From Candidatus Hydrogenedentota bacterium (GTDB lineage: Bacteria > Hydrogenedentota > Hydrogenedentia > Hydrogenedentales > JAEUWI01), in assembly GCA_019637335.1 (NCBI GenBank), contig JAHBVV010000006.1, positions 132,235-196,234 on the forward strand: a DNA stretch of 64,000 bases, written 5' to 3'. Within the stretch, counting starts at the first letter, position 1, and each line of letters opens with the position of its first letter. This document shows positions 54,624-63,616 of this stretch, one piece after another. The translations under genes and the position numbers were made by a program. The notes beneath the pieces were generated by a model. That model saw only the letters and a program-made list of their open reading frames with translations, had not been told where the DNA came from and ran no database searches.

Positions 54624-55964
54624 ATGGCCATATTCGTCTTCAGTGTCCTTTTCGCACTGGGCCTTTCCGCAATCTGCTCCCTGCTGGAAGCCACGCTCCT
54701 GAGCTATACCTCCAGCCAGGTGGCCGCCCTGGAGGCAAGGCGTCCGCGCACGGGCCGGATCTGGCGCCGCTTCAAGGATAATGTCGAAAAGCCCATTGCC
54801 GTGATCCTGGTGGTCAATACCACGGCGCACACGGTGGGCGCGACGCTGGCCGGATCGCAATCGGAGAAGATCTTCACGTTCCAGGGGGGCGTCCTCGTGT
54901 TTTCGGGGATCTTCACCTACCTGATGCTTCAATTCACGGAGATTCTCCCCAAGACCCTGGGGGTCCGCTACAACGCCGCCCTGGCGCCGTTCATCGCCGC
55001 GCCGCTGGATTTGCTCATTCGCGTCATGGCGCCGGTGCTCTGGTTTATCCAGCTGGTGAACCGGCCTTTTTCCAGCCGCCAGCAGAGCGGCGAGGACACT
55101 ACGTTGCAAGAGATCGCCGCGCTGGCCGCGAGCGCGCCCCTGATGGACCCGCACCTCGCCCGGATGATCCGCGCCGCCTCTGAAATGGAGAGCATCCGTG
55201 TCCGGCAGATCATGACGCCGCGAACGGAGGTGCTCTACCTGTGCATCGACGATCCGATGGACGAAATTCTCGCGACAATGAAGCGCTGCCCCTTCACGCG
55301 GCTGCCGCTTTGCCGGGAGTCGATCGACGACGTCATCGGGATGGTCCATGTAAAGGATCTGGTGAAGGTGCTGGATCTTTCGCCCCGGAGGGCGTCGCGA
55401 TCCGGAGAATCCGAAGCCATGCCGACGGGCGAGGGCGAGTTGCATGTAATCGGCCAGGGCGTGATCCATCTCGACGCCATCAAGCGCGATGTATTGTTTC
55501 TCCCGGAACATACGAATGTTCTGGAGGCGCTTCGGCGGTTTCAGGAGGCGCGCCTGCACCTGGCCGTCATCGTGGATGAATACGGCTCGACCATGGGGAT
55601 CGTCACGCTGGAGGACGTCATCGAGGAGATGGTGGGCGACATCCGCGACGAGTTCGACCTGTTTGCGGGCGACATGATGAAAAAAGAGGGCGACGCCTAC
55701 CGCATCAGCGGGCGTTTTCCGCTGCACGAGATGGCGCACCACATCCCCAACCTCAGTATCGACCACACCGAAGAGGATGTGGACACCGCGGGCGGCTACA
55801 TCTCGCAATTGCTCGGCAAGGTTCCTGTCCCTGGTGAAAGCGTCAACGTGGGCCCCTATACGTGGACCGTAACAGCGGCGGATGTGCGGCGGGTGCGCGA
55901 GATCCTGCTGGAGCCGCGGCCGGACGCGAAGGGGTCGGCGGGAGATTCGAATTCCGAGGACTAA
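54624..55964 (+). CDS. CNNM/CBS-pair/CorC-type membrane protein (HlyC/CorC family)
   Basis: The product is 446 residues from the ATG at 54624 (earlier starts would precede the first membrane helix by 24 residues). The DUF21/CNNM transmembrane domain has SLLEATLLSYTSSQVAALEA and FTEILPKTLGVRYN. A CBS pair follows (RQIMTPRTEVLYL, HLAVIVDEYGSTMGIVTLED). The CorC_HlyC domain (YRISGRFPLHEMAHH, AGGYISQLLGKVP) is at the C-terminus. It probably exports Mg2+ or Co2+. Confidence 0.92.
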   Translation: MAIFVFSVLFALGLSAICSLLEATLLSYTSSQVAALEARRPRTGRIWRRFKDNVEKPIAVILVVNTTAHTVGATLAGSQSEKIFTFQGGVLVFSGIFTYLMLQFTEILPKTLGVRYNAALAPFIAAPLDLLIRVMAPVLWFIQLVNRPFSSRQQSGEDTTLQEIAALAASAPLMDPHLARMIRAASEMESIRVRQIMTPRTEVLYLCIDDPMDEILATMKRCPFTRLPLCRESIDDVIGMVHVKDLVKVLDLSPRRASRSGESEAMPTGEGELHVIGQGVIHLDAIKRDVLFLPEHTNVLEALRRFQEARLHLAVIVDEYGSTMGIVTLEDVIEEMVGDIRDEFDLFAGDMMKKEGDAYRISGRFPLHEMAHHIPNLSIDHTEEDVDTAGGYISQLLGKVPVPGESVNVGPYTWTVTAADVRRVREILLEPRPDAKGSAGDSNSED

Positions 55965-56036
55965 CGCGGTGGAGGCGTGCCAAACCGGCAGGCATTGCCG
56001 GAACAGGCGTATCCACCCCTCGCTTCGAGTCCCTGG

Positions 56037-57173
56037 TCAGGCGAAGTAGCCTTCCAGGACGTCCACCACGCGTTGTTTCATGTTGTCGTCGAGTTCGGGG
56101 TAGATGGGGATGGCGAGCGTTTCTCGGGCGGCTTTTTCGGCATGGGGAAAATCGCCTTCGCGGTAGCCGAGGTAGCGGAAGCAGGCTTGCAGGTGGAAGG
56201 GTATCGGGTAGTAGATATCGCAGCCCACCTGGTTCTTCAGCAGGTGATCCTTCGCCCCGTCCCGTCCGCCGGCGATGCGGACAATGTACTGATTGTAGAT
56301 GTGATGCTCGCGCCCCCAGACGGTCACGGGCAGACCGATTTCCGGGCGGGTGAAATGGGCGTCGTAGAATGCCGCGTTTTCCCGGCGCATCCCGTGCCAG
56401 CGTTCGAGATGCTTCAGCTTGACCCGCAGCACGGCGGCCTGGATGGCGTCGAGCCGGAAATTACCCCCGATAAGATCGTGGTAGTACTTCGGTTCCATCC
56501 CGTGGTTTCGCAGGCGCCGCAGCTTCTCGGCCAGATCCCCATCGTCCGTCACCAGCATGCCCCCATCGCCGAGGCAGCCGAGGTTTTTGCTCGGAAAGAA
56601 GGAAAAACAGCCGATTGCGCCCATGGCGCCGGCCTTTTTCACGCCCGCCGCGCCCGGGTACGTTGCGCCGATGGCCTGGGCGCCATCCTCGATGACGGGC
56701 ACGCCGTAGCGCGCGGCCACCGCCAGAATCGGGTCCATGTCCGCGCACTGGCCGTACAGGTGCACCGGCATGACGGCTTTCACCCGCTCCGCCGCGTCTG
56801 GATTGGCTTCAAACCAGGCTTCGAGCGCGACGGGATCGATGTTGTAGCTGACCGGGTCGATATCGACGAGCACGGGCGTCGCATTCAGGCGCGCAACGAC
56901 CCCCGCGGTGGCGAAGAAGGAATAGGGCGTGGTGACCACCAGGTCTCCCGGGCCGACGTCGAAGGCCATGAGGGCGGCGAGCAGCGCATCGGTGCCGGAG
57001 GTGACGCCGACGGCATGGGCGGAGCCGCAATAGGCCGCGATTTCCGCTTCCAGCCCTTCCACCTCGGGGCCCATAATGTAACGGCCGGACTCCACCACGG
57101 AGAGGACCGCGCGCTTGATATCGGCTTCGATGGGGGCCAGCTGCGCTTGCAGGTCGAGCAGGGGGACATTCAT
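56037..57173 (-). CDS. DegT/DnrJ/EryC1-family PLP aminotransferase (second copy)
   Basis: The product is 378 residues. NVPLLDLQAQLAPIEADI at the N-terminus, VTSGTDALLAALMA, PVLVDIDPVSYNIDP, VIEDGAQAIGATY and the PLP-Lys loop SFFPSKNLGCLGDGG place it in the sugar aminotransferase group. GGNFRLDAIQAAVLRVKL and the HHIYNQYIVR end are typical of UDP-linked amino sugar enzymes. It is probably for surface glycan amino sugar synthesis. It is not closely paired with other glycan genes. Confidence 0.93.
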   Translation of the reverse strand: MNVPLLDLQAQLAPIEADIKRAVLSVVESGRYIMGPEVEGLEAEIAAYCGSAHAVGVTSGTDALLAALMAFDVGPGDLVVTTPYSFFATAGVVARLNATPVLVDIDPVSYNIDPVALEAWFEANPDAAERVKAVMPVHLYGQCADMDPILAVAARYGVPVIEDGAQAIGATYPGAAGVKKAGAMGAIGCFSFFPSKNLGCLGDGGMLVTDDGDLAEKLRRLRNHGMEPKYYHDLIGGNFRLDAIQAAVLRVKLKHLERWHGMRRENAAFYDAHFTRPEIGLPVTVWGREHHIYNQYIVRIAGGRDGAKDHLLKNQVGCDIYYPIPFHLQACFRYLGYREGDFPHAEKAARETLAIPIYPELDDNMKQRVVDVLEGYFA

Positions 57174-57347
57174 GGGAATACTCCGGACGGGCGTGGGGCG
57201 AAGCCCCCTTCAGGACAGGGTGTGCGGGTCATCGGCACGCCCCGATCATAGCACTTTCCACGCGCCTCAATCGACGCGGCCCGCTTGGGACGGCGCATTG
57301 AAATGCCGTATACTGGCGGCCTCACAGCCAGCAAAGGAAGTTCCCCT

Positions 57348-57539
57348 ATGCCTTCACGCAGTAGACGCGAAAGCGTTCTTATCGTAGACGCGGCCCGCCT
57401 GAACGCCATGCAGGGCGTTTGCGACTCCGCCCGCATCTGGAGCCGCTCGCGCGGCGAGGACAAGTCGCGGGCCGAACGCGACCTTCTCCGCGCGCTGGCG
57501 CATCTGGCCGAACTCCCCGACACGACCGAGGAAGAATGA
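57348..57539 (+). CDS. Hypothetical small protein (63 aa)
   Basis: The ATG is preceded by AAAGGAAGTTCCCCT. The product is basic at the start (PSRSRRESVLIVDAARL) and helical (DKSRAERDLLRALAHLAEL), ending in an acidic tail DTTEEE. No family is recognised. It is followed 46 bp later by the CHAD gene on the same strand, with which it may be cotranscribed. Confidence 0.6.
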   Translation: MPSRSRRESVLIVDAARLNAMQGVCDSARIWSRSRGEDKSRAERDLLRALAHLAELPDTTEEE

Positions 57540-57585
57540 TTGGCTCCGCCGCATGCCGGCGCGTGACCACCGCGGAGTTCGGCGC

Positions 57586-58494
57586 ATGACCCAACCCTGC
57601 CACACCGGCCCCGAGGCGGCTATCGCCGCCATCCGCGCGCAGGTGGCGATCATCCACGCGATGGCCCCCGGGGTTTCCGAACTCGATCCGGGGGCGATCC
57701 ACGACATGCGGGTGGCGTCGCGCCGGCTGCGCATGGCGATCCGCGTTTACCAGCCGTACCTCGATCCGCGCGACGGCAAGCAACTCCGCAAGCAGGCGAA
57801 GAAGATCACCGGCGCCCTCGGAATACGTCGGGAATTGGATGTTATGGCCGCCATGCTCCGGGAACATCGGGAAGAAACACGGACGATCTGGCGACGTTTC
57901 ATGGATCACGCGATCGAGGTCATCGAGCGGCGGCGGGAAGCCCAGGCCCCCTACTGTCAGGAGGCGGTGGCGCTGGCGGCGGATCTGGCGGGGCAGGAAG
58001 GGCTGGATGGCTTGCTGCGCGGGGCGCCGGAGGCGGGGGGCTGCCTCATTTCGCTTGCCCAGTCCGAATTGCGGGTGGCGTTTCAGCTTGCCCGGCATGC
58101 GCGGCGCGCGTGGAAGCAGAGCGGCGACGCGGAGGACCTGCATCAGGTGCGGATTGAACTGAAGCACCTGCGCTACGCCTGCGAGTTTCACGCGGGACTC
58201 TTCGGCGAGCCGATGGCGGCATTCATCGGCCGGGTCAAGGGCGCGCAGAACCTGCTGGGCGAATGGAACGAGTGCCGGCTGCTGGAGGACATGGTGCTCA
58301 CGCTGGGCAACGCGGCCGACTACCGGCTGGCGCAGGGCGCGCCGTTGGTGGCGGAGGCCTACGGCAACCGCGCCGGCGATCTCGCGGAGCAATTCCGCGA
58401 GGCGGGAAAAGCGCTGCTGGGACGCCGCGCGGCGCGGGAATTCAAGCGGCTGGTGAAACATCCCGCCGCGGCATGCTGCAACCCGGGGATGTAG
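57586..58494 (+). CDS. CHAD domain protein
   Basis: The product is 302 residues from the ATG preceded by GGAG at eight bases. The conserved histidines and arginines are in AIHDMRVASRRLRMAIRVY and DLHQVRIELKHLRYACEFH, with WNECRLLEDM. CHAD domains bind polyphosphate or metal ions, and often accompany CYTH domains, which are absent here. Probably a polyphosphate-associated protein. Confidence 0.93.
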   Translation: MTQPCHTGPEAAIAAIRAQVAIIHAMAPGVSELDPGAIHDMRVASRRLRMAIRVYQPYLDPRDGKQLRKQAKKITGALGIRRELDVMAAMLREHREETRTIWRRFMDHAIEVIERRREAQAPYCQEAVALAADLAGQEGLDGLLRGAPEAGGCLISLAQSELRVAFQLARHARRAWKQSGDAEDLHQVRIELKHLRYACEFHAGLFGEPMAAFIGRVKGAQNLLGEWNECRLLEDMVLTLGNAADYRLAQGAPLVAEAYGNRAGDLAEQFREAGKALLGRRAAREFKRLVKHPAAACCNPGM

Positions 58495-58676
58495 CGGCGG
58501 CGGAAGACGAACCGCCGACGTCGGAAATGCGCGCCTTCGGCGCGATGCAGGCGGGCCGCCTGCGCTCCCATTGGTCAACGCTTCCGTTTTTGACACTGGG
58601 GCTCAACAAACGAACAAAAAAAAGACTGAATCGCATACCGGCCAATCAGCACACTACGTCCCCTCTCCTACCTCAT

Positions 58677-58728
58677 AAAAAGGCGGCGCTTCCGGCCGGA
58701 CCGTGGGCCCGACACCGGAAACGCCGCC
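58677..58728 (-). terminator. Rho-independent terminator (minus strand)
   Basis: Arms GGCGGCGCTTCCGG / CCGGAAACGCCGCC (58682-58695 and 58715-58728) pair with one mismatch. On the minus strand the hairpin runs straight into TTTTT. It ends the ThuA gene transcript. Confidence 0.85.
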
Positions 58729-58741
58729 GGAATACCTTATA

Positions 58742-59623
58742 TCAGCGGGCTGCGCCGGTCAGGGGATCCAGTTCGGGGGGCACAACCTCGCTCCAGTTCG
58801 GTTCGGCGCGGGTTTCGCCTTCGCCGCCGGCCCACCGGATCGTGTCTTCGAAATGCGCCTTGAAGTCGGGGTTTGTCCAGACGTCGTCGCGGTGCCCCAT
58901 CGCGTTGTAGAACACGCGGCCCTTTCCCGAGGCGCTGCACCAGATGACGGGGTAGTCCGGCACCCGATACATCTCCTGCTTTTCGCGTTCCTCCGCCGGA
59001 TCGAGCAGGGCCAGCACGCGCATCGTCTCCTTCTGAAGGTGGGAGAAGAGGTACCACTCGTCATTGATCTTCCAGCCGTCCTTGAGCCGCGCCATCGTTG
59101 GGTGTTCCGGGTCGACCACGCGCAGCGTGCCGACGAACTGGGCGCCGTGGCCGCGAAACTCGCCGCCGATCACGTCGAGATAGGGGGATTCCGGCGCAAA
59201 CTGGTTTCGCTCTCGGTGCCACGTGTCGCTCGCGCAATGGAAGCCCACCAGGCCGCCGCCCGCCTCTACCCATTCCAGGAGGGCCGGCATGGCGTCCGGG
59301 CCCGCGGGGGGCGAGCCATCCGCGGCATCGGTCTTGCAGAGGTCTTCGGTGGTGTAGAAGATGACGACATCAAAGTCCTTCAGCTTTTCGGCGGTGAGGA
59401 TGGCCCCGTCTTTCGTGGAGACCAGCGTGCCGCCCATACCCTCTATCAGGGGGGCGATGACGGTCTCGACGTGGCAGGGCTGGCCGTCTTTCACTTTGAC
59501 CACATCGTGCTCAAAACCCGCCGACTTGCTGAAAAAGAGGACCCGGAGCGGGTCCGCCTCCGCACGCGCGGCAAAACTTGCAAGGGTCATAAAGGCCACC
59601 ATAGCCACGAACGACGTTCGCAT
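58742..59623 (-). CDS. Secreted ThuA-domain protein
   Basis: The product is 293 residues with a signal peptide (FVAMVAFMTLASFAARA). RVLFFSKSAGFEH, DFDVVIFYTTED, LLEWVEAGGGLVGFHCASDT and VIGGEFRGHGAQ are the ThuA (glutamine-amidotransferase-like) hallmarks; the Cys in GFHCASD is in the catalytic position. Extracellular ThuA proteins accompany sugar-degrading genes in PVC-type genomes. Its direct substrate is unknown. Confidence 0.93.
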   Translation of the reverse strand: MRTSFVAMVAFMTLASFAARAEADPLRVLFFSKSAGFEHDVVKVKDGQPCHVETVIAPLIEGMGGTLVSTKDGAILTAEKLKDFDVVIFYTTEDLCKTDAADGSPPAGPDAMPALLEWVEAGGGLVGFHCASDTWHRERNQFAPESPYLDVIGGEFRGHGAQFVGTLRVVDPEHPTMARLKDGWKINDEWYLFSHLQKETMRVLALLDPAEEREKQEMYRVPDYPVIWCSASGKGRVFYNAMGHRDDVWTNPDFKAHFEDTIRWAGGEGETRAEPNWSEVVPPELDPLTGAAR

Positions 59624-59654
59624 TGTTACTTCTCCTGTTCATGCAACACCGGCG

Positions 59655-61061
59655 TCAACCGCCGATTTGCTGCTGTTCGCTCATCAAGTCCATTGTTCGC
59701 TGATACAGAACCGCGAACGCGCCGCCATCCATCTCAAGAATTTCCAGCAATTCCGCGTGTGTTTCGCCTGCCCGGGCGGCCGCGGCCGGATCGAGCCCGG
59801 CGGGGAGATCCGCGATGCACGCGCCGAGGGCGACCACCGCAACCTGCGCGTGGGCGGCCTGAGCACTCTTGAAATCGTGGTGAAAACGGATGGGTTCCTT
59901 GATTTCCCGCGGCAGCCCCCATCCGTCGGCGAGCATGTAGCCCACTTCGGGATGGGCGATCCCGAAGTGCTCGTTTTCCTCGACAATCAGCAGGTCGTCG
60001 GGCAATTCCTGATCGACCTGCGTGTAGGGCTTCGGCGCAATGGTCGCCAGGGCCGCGCGGCCGATATCGTGCACGAGCCCGGCGGCAAAGAGCGCGCTGG
60101 CGCCGTTTTTTCGCTTTATGCGCGCGATTTCGCGGCACGCGGTGGCGCAGGTCATCGAGCGGGTCCAGAAACGCTTATAGTCGAACCCGGAGCCCTTGTC
60201 GAAGTACTCGATGACCGCCGACGCGAGGACCACCGAATAGACTTCCCGCAGCCCGAGGAGCGCCGTCGCGCGTTCGATGGTCTGCACCTTGTGCGTGAAG
60301 GCGTAGGCGGCGGAATTCGCCAGGCTCACGACCTTCGCGGCGAGGGAAGGGTCCTGCCCGATGATCGCGGCGACCTGGTCGGTGGAGGTGTCGGGATGTT
60401 CAATGGCCTCCCGGACTTTCGAAACGGTCTCGGGGAGGGCGGGCAGGGAACTCACCTTTCGGATCAGGTGTACGACTTTCTCGAACTTCAGGCCGCTTTC
60501 CACCAGCGAGATCGGGGCGGCGGGCGCCGCCACGACCCGGGCGGAGAGGGCCACGTTCTTGTCGCCGTCGATCGTGTAGCTATCCGGGGACCCTACTTCG
60601 ACGTTGTAATAGCGCTTGAGCGCGGTGCGCACGTCGGATACCGCCACGAGGAAGGGGCGGACGCGCAATCCGGTTTTCTGCTCGAGTTCGGCGACGGTGG
60701 CGGCGTCGAGCGGGCACGCCATGCCCACGGAGAGGTTCTTCCCCATTTTGTCGATCGGCAACACCTCGTGCTTGAGCGCGAAATCGCGATCGACGAGTTG
60801 GATGACGTCCTGCGGGATCGTGTAATTCAGGAGATCGATACTGACGGTCCCGGGTTGGTGGGAAAGGAAGCGCACGAAGGCGCCGGTGTCCATGTGCCCC
60901 AGGGCGATGAGGTTCTCGACGATTTTGCCTCCTTCGCTCCGCTGCTTTTCCAGGGCCTCCTGAAGCTGTCCGGGCGTGATAAGGCCCTCCCGCACCAGCA
61001 GTTCGCCAATACGGCGCGGGGCGGCGGGCGACCGGGTAGTGGTGGTTCTATCCTGTGACAA
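59655..61061 (-). CDS. MshEN-HDOD fusion protein
   Basis: The product is 468 residues. The first ~150 form a GspE/MshE N-terminal (MshEN) domain (RIGELLVREGLITPGQLQEAL, VDRDFALKHEVLPIDKMGKN), which binds cyclic di-GMP in some proteins. The rest is an HDOD domain (SSLPALPETVSKVREAIEH, AIIGQDPSLAAKVVSLANSA, GLVHDIGRAAL). HDOD proteins regulate signalling or motility without HD-GYP catalysis. The gene lies 32 bp upstream of the ThuA gene on the same strand, so the two are probably cotranscribed. Confidence 0.9.
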   Translation of the reverse strand: MSQDRTTTTRSPAAPRRIGELLVREGLITPGQLQEALEKQRSEGGKIVENLIALGHMDTGAFVRFLSHQPGTVSIDLLNYTIPQDVIQLVDRDFALKHEVLPIDKMGKNLSVGMACPLDAATVAELEQKTGLRVRPFLVAVSDVRTALKRYYNVEVGSPDSYTIDGDKNVALSARVVAAPAAPISLVESGLKFEKVVHLIRKVSSLPALPETVSKVREAIEHPDTSTDQVAAIIGQDPSLAAKVVSLANSAAYAFTHKVQTIERATALLGLREVYSVVLASAVIEYFDKGSGFDYKRFWTRSMTCATACREIARIKRKNGASALFAAGLVHDIGRAALATIAPKPYTQVDQELPDDLLIVEENEHFGIAHPEVGYMLADGWGLPREIKEPIRFHHDFKSAQAAHAQVAVVALGACIADLPAGLDPAAAARAGETHAELLEILEMDGGAFAVLYQRTMDLMSEQQQIGG

Positions 61062-61475
61062 ACGTTCCTCTTTCTCACGGTGGCAGTTTGCGCGGGAGGG
61101 GCGCGCGGTGCTGACCGCCTGGACTTTGCTCAGGCGCCGGGCGCGGATCTCCCACCGATTCGATAAGTTTACGTACTGGGCGTTTTCGTGTCAATCATAC
61201 CAGCGGTTGTATGGGAGGGGAACGATTGAAGGGGGAGCGCGGGCTTCGCGACGGCGCACGCGTTCTGTTATACTTTTCCAAGCAGGAATATTGGGCGGGC
61301 TGCTTGTGTTTCGATCTTGAGGGGCGGGGTGTACTTGCTTTATACGAACGCCCCGCCCATTGAACATGGCCCCGCGGGCGCACACGCGCGCGCGGGCTTC
61401 CCGCAGGACCCATTCGACGTTTGGCCGGCCATCGTGTATCCGGCCCTTCGAGAACCAAGAGAAGGAGAATTCCCC
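61062..61475. promoter_or_regulatory. Gene-free spacer holding the SOD promoter region
   Basis: Divergent spacer between the HDOD and SOD genes with no coding frame. A TATACT hexamer lies at 61269-61274 with only a weak -35 candidate, CTTCGC. GAAGGAGAATTCCCC is the SOD Shine-Dalgarno. Nothing resembling a riboswitch or operator stands out. Confidence 0.35.
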
Positions 61476-62090
61476 ATGGCATTTGAGCTACCTCCCCTAC
61501 CGTACGCATTCGACGCGCTCGAACCCCATATTGACGCCAAGACGATGGAAATCCACCACGACAAGCATCACGCGGCGTACGTTGCGGGGCTGAACGGCGC
61601 GCTGGAGGGCCTGGACGGGTACGAGGGCAAGTCCGTGGAAGCGATCCTCGCCGCGATCAGCGAGGTGCCGGAGGCCAAGCGCCAGGCGGTCATCAACCAT
61701 GGCGGCGGGCACGCGAACCACACGCTGTTCTGGAACATTTTGAGCGGGTCGGGCGGCGGCGCGCCATCGGGCGATCTGGCGGCGGCGATCGACGCGGCGT
61801 TCGACAGCTTCGATAACTTCAAGGAGCAGTTCTCGAACGCGGCGAAGACGCGTTTTGGCAGCGGCTGGGCGTGGCTCGTGGTAAACAGCGCGGGGCAGCT
61901 TGAAGTGCTGAGCACGCCGAACCAGGACTCCCCCCTCATGAATGGCAAGACGCCGATTCTGGGGCTGGACGTGTGGGAGCACGCGTACTACCTGAATTAC
62001 CAGAACCGGCGCCCGGACTACGTGTCCGCGTTCTGGAATGTGGTGAATTGGACGAAGGTGGCGGCGCTGTACGCGGCGGCGAAGGGCTGA
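61476..62090 (+). CDS. Superoxide dismutase, Fe/Mn family
   Basis: The product is 204 residues from the ATG after AAGGAGAATTCCCC. Metal ligands are the first His in [10 protein letters not shown], the His in HANHTLFWN, and Asp and His in [30 protein letters not shown] is the family signature. It disproportionates superoxide in the cytoplasm. Fe or Mn preference is not obvious, though GGG-rich HGGGHANH is more usual in Mn types. A terminator follows. Confidence 0.96.
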   Translation: MAFELPPLPYAFDALEPHIDAKTMEIHHDKHHAAYVAGLNGALEGLDGYEGKSVEAILAAISEVPEAKRQAVINHGGGHANHTLFWNILSGSGGGAPSGDLAAAIDAAFDSFDNFKEQFSNAAKTRFGSGWAWLVVNSAGQLEVLSTPNQDSPLMNGKTPILGLDVWEHAYYLNYQNRRPDYVSAFWNVVNWTKVAALYAAAKG

Positions 62091-62116
62091 TCCCCGACTG
62101 AATAACGACTAATGGG

Positions 62117-62164
62117 CTGGATGCCGGCTTTGTCCTTCGGGGCGCTGGCATCCGGCTTTTTTTT
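62117..62164 (+). terminator. Rho-independent terminator after SOD
   Basis: Arms CTGGATGCC / GGCATCCGG (one wobble pair) with a 21-nt loop are followed by C and eight T's. It ends the SOD transcript. Confidence 0.85.
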
Positions 62165-62250
62165 GCGCGCGGTCCGCTGGAACCGCGGGTGCGTATTCCC
62201 AATTCGGAAAAGACGGCGACGCCCCGAGGCCCCCGCGCATTCCGGCCCGA

Positions 62251-62688
62251 TTAGAGCGGGCAGATCATCCGGTAATGCGGCCCTACGCCCGGAATGTCGA
62301 ACGCCTCGCCCTCGATATTGAGTCCCAGATGCTCGTAGAACGGCCGCGCGTTTACCCGGGCGTTGCACCAGAGCTGTTCGCCGCCGTGGGCCGCGGCATA
62401 GGCCATGCAGGCGTGGACGAGCTTACTCCCGAGCCCGTGGCCGTGGTGTTCGGGCAGGACCGCCATGCCGCGCAGGCGCCAGGCGTTGTCGAGGCCATAG
62501 CCCTCGGGGCCTTCCTGGTAGAGGGAGGCTATCCCCACCAGGGAGCCCTCCTCGTAGATTCCGAGGTGGGCCGTACTTTCCAGTTCATCCCCCGGGAACA
62601 CTGCGGCCTCTGGGGGCTGGTCTGGCCGCAGCACTTGCTCTCGTATGGGATAGACCTCACTCGCGGACACCCGGCTGATTAGCGTCAT
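62251..62688 (-). CDS. GNAT-family N-acetyltransferase
   Basis: The product is 145 residues. AWRLRGMAVLPEHHGHGLGSKL is the acetyl-CoA binding motif A, with QLWCNARVNARPFYEHLGL as the late strand. The N-terminus (SASEVYPIREQVLRPDQPP) resembles a family of small-molecule acetyltransferases. It overlaps the start side of the hydrolase gene by 32 bp, so the two are cotranscribed on the minus strand. Confidence 0.92.
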   Translation of the reverse strand: MTLISRVSASEVYPIREQVLRPDQPPEAAVFPGDELESTAHLGIYEEGSLVGIASLYQEGPEGYGLDNAWRLRGMAVLPEHHGHGLGSKLVHACMAYAAAHGGEQLWCNARVNARPFYEHLGLNIEGEAFDIPGVGPHYRMICPL

Positions 62689-63616
62689 GGCTCTTGACCT
62701 CCTCTAAAAACGCCCGTATGGCGGCGGTCACCTGGTCGCTCTCGTAATCCCAGAATACCACATGATCCGAGGTCTCAAGCCAGATCATTGCCTTCCGCGC
62801 GCTGGCGATCGCGGGCAGCGCGGCGGCGGTGGCCTCGGGAGAGGTGATGGTGTCGATGCGTGAATGAATGGCGAGCACGGGCGCGGTGATCGCGCCGAGG
62901 GTGGTTTTGTCGCGCGCCCTGCGGGCCACGCCGGCGGCCGCGATCATGCCCTGAGCCGGAATCCAGCGATAAAAGTCGATGCGCTTCCGGTTTTCCTTCA
63001 AGTTTACCGGACCTCCGCCCGACCGGCCCGGAAACCAGCGGATGATGGGGGCAATCGTTGGGGCAAAGCGTTCGAGCCGGAAGCCGAGGGTGTCGGACCA
63101 GGTCAATTCGAAGTAGGGCGCGCAGAGCACGAGCCCTTGGACGGGTTCTTCCGCCGCGACGATCGCGGCCAGCGCGCCGCCCAGGGAATGGCCGACGAGG
63201 ACGACATCGGGAAAGCGCACGCGCAGTGCGCGCACCTCCTCGCGCACCCCCGCGATGAGGTCCTCTGTGGAGGTGCGCTCGAAATCGCGCGGGCTGCTCC
63301 CGTGTCCGGGCAGGCGCATGGTCCGCACGAACCACCCGTCTTCGGCCACGCGGTCGGGCAGGTCGTTAAAATTGCTCTGGGCGCCAATGAACCCGTGAAT
63401 GAAAAGGACGGCGCGGCCGGCATCGGGCGGCCCCAGTTCGCGCGGGGTGGCGCCCTGGAGGAAATCGGCGCCCGGGTCCCGGGGGGCGTTCCGCTCGTAG
63501 CGCGAGACCAGGGCGTCTGTAATCAGGTTCATGAGGACGGCTCCGACAATCGTGACCATGAGGCCATAGGCGGCCCGGGCTTTCCAGCGCCCCCGCCGCG
63601 CCGCGGGCTTAGCCAC
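62657..63616 (-). CDS. Alpha/beta hydrolase, membrane-anchored
   Basis: The product is 319 residues. A basic start and one hydrophobic helix (YGLMVTIVGAVLMNLI) anchor it. The fold shows RAVLFIHGFIGAQSNF (oxyanion), the nucleophile VLVGHSLGGALAA, and late Asp/His (HSRIDTITSP, ETSDHVVFWD). It probably acts as a lipase or carboxylesterase of the monoglyceride-lipase type. The upstream acyl-ACP synthetase-like gene overlaps its start by 8 bp, suggesting lipid turnover. Confidence 0.93.
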   Translation of the reverse strand: MAKPAARRGRWKARAAYGLMVTIVGAVLMNLITDALVSRYERNAPRDPGADFLQGATPRELGPPDAGRAVLFIHGFIGAQSNFNDLPDRVAEDGWFVRTMRLPGHGSSPRDFERTSTEDLIAGVREEVRALRVRFPDVVLVGHSLGGALAAIVAAEEPVQGLVLCAPYFELTWSDTLGFRLERFAPTIAPIIRWFPGRSGGGPVNLKENRKRIDFYRWIPAQGMIAAAGVARRARDKTTLGAITAPVLAIHSRIDTITSPEATAAALPAIASARKAMIWLETSDHVVFWDYESDQVTAAIRAFLEEVKSHDANQPGVRE

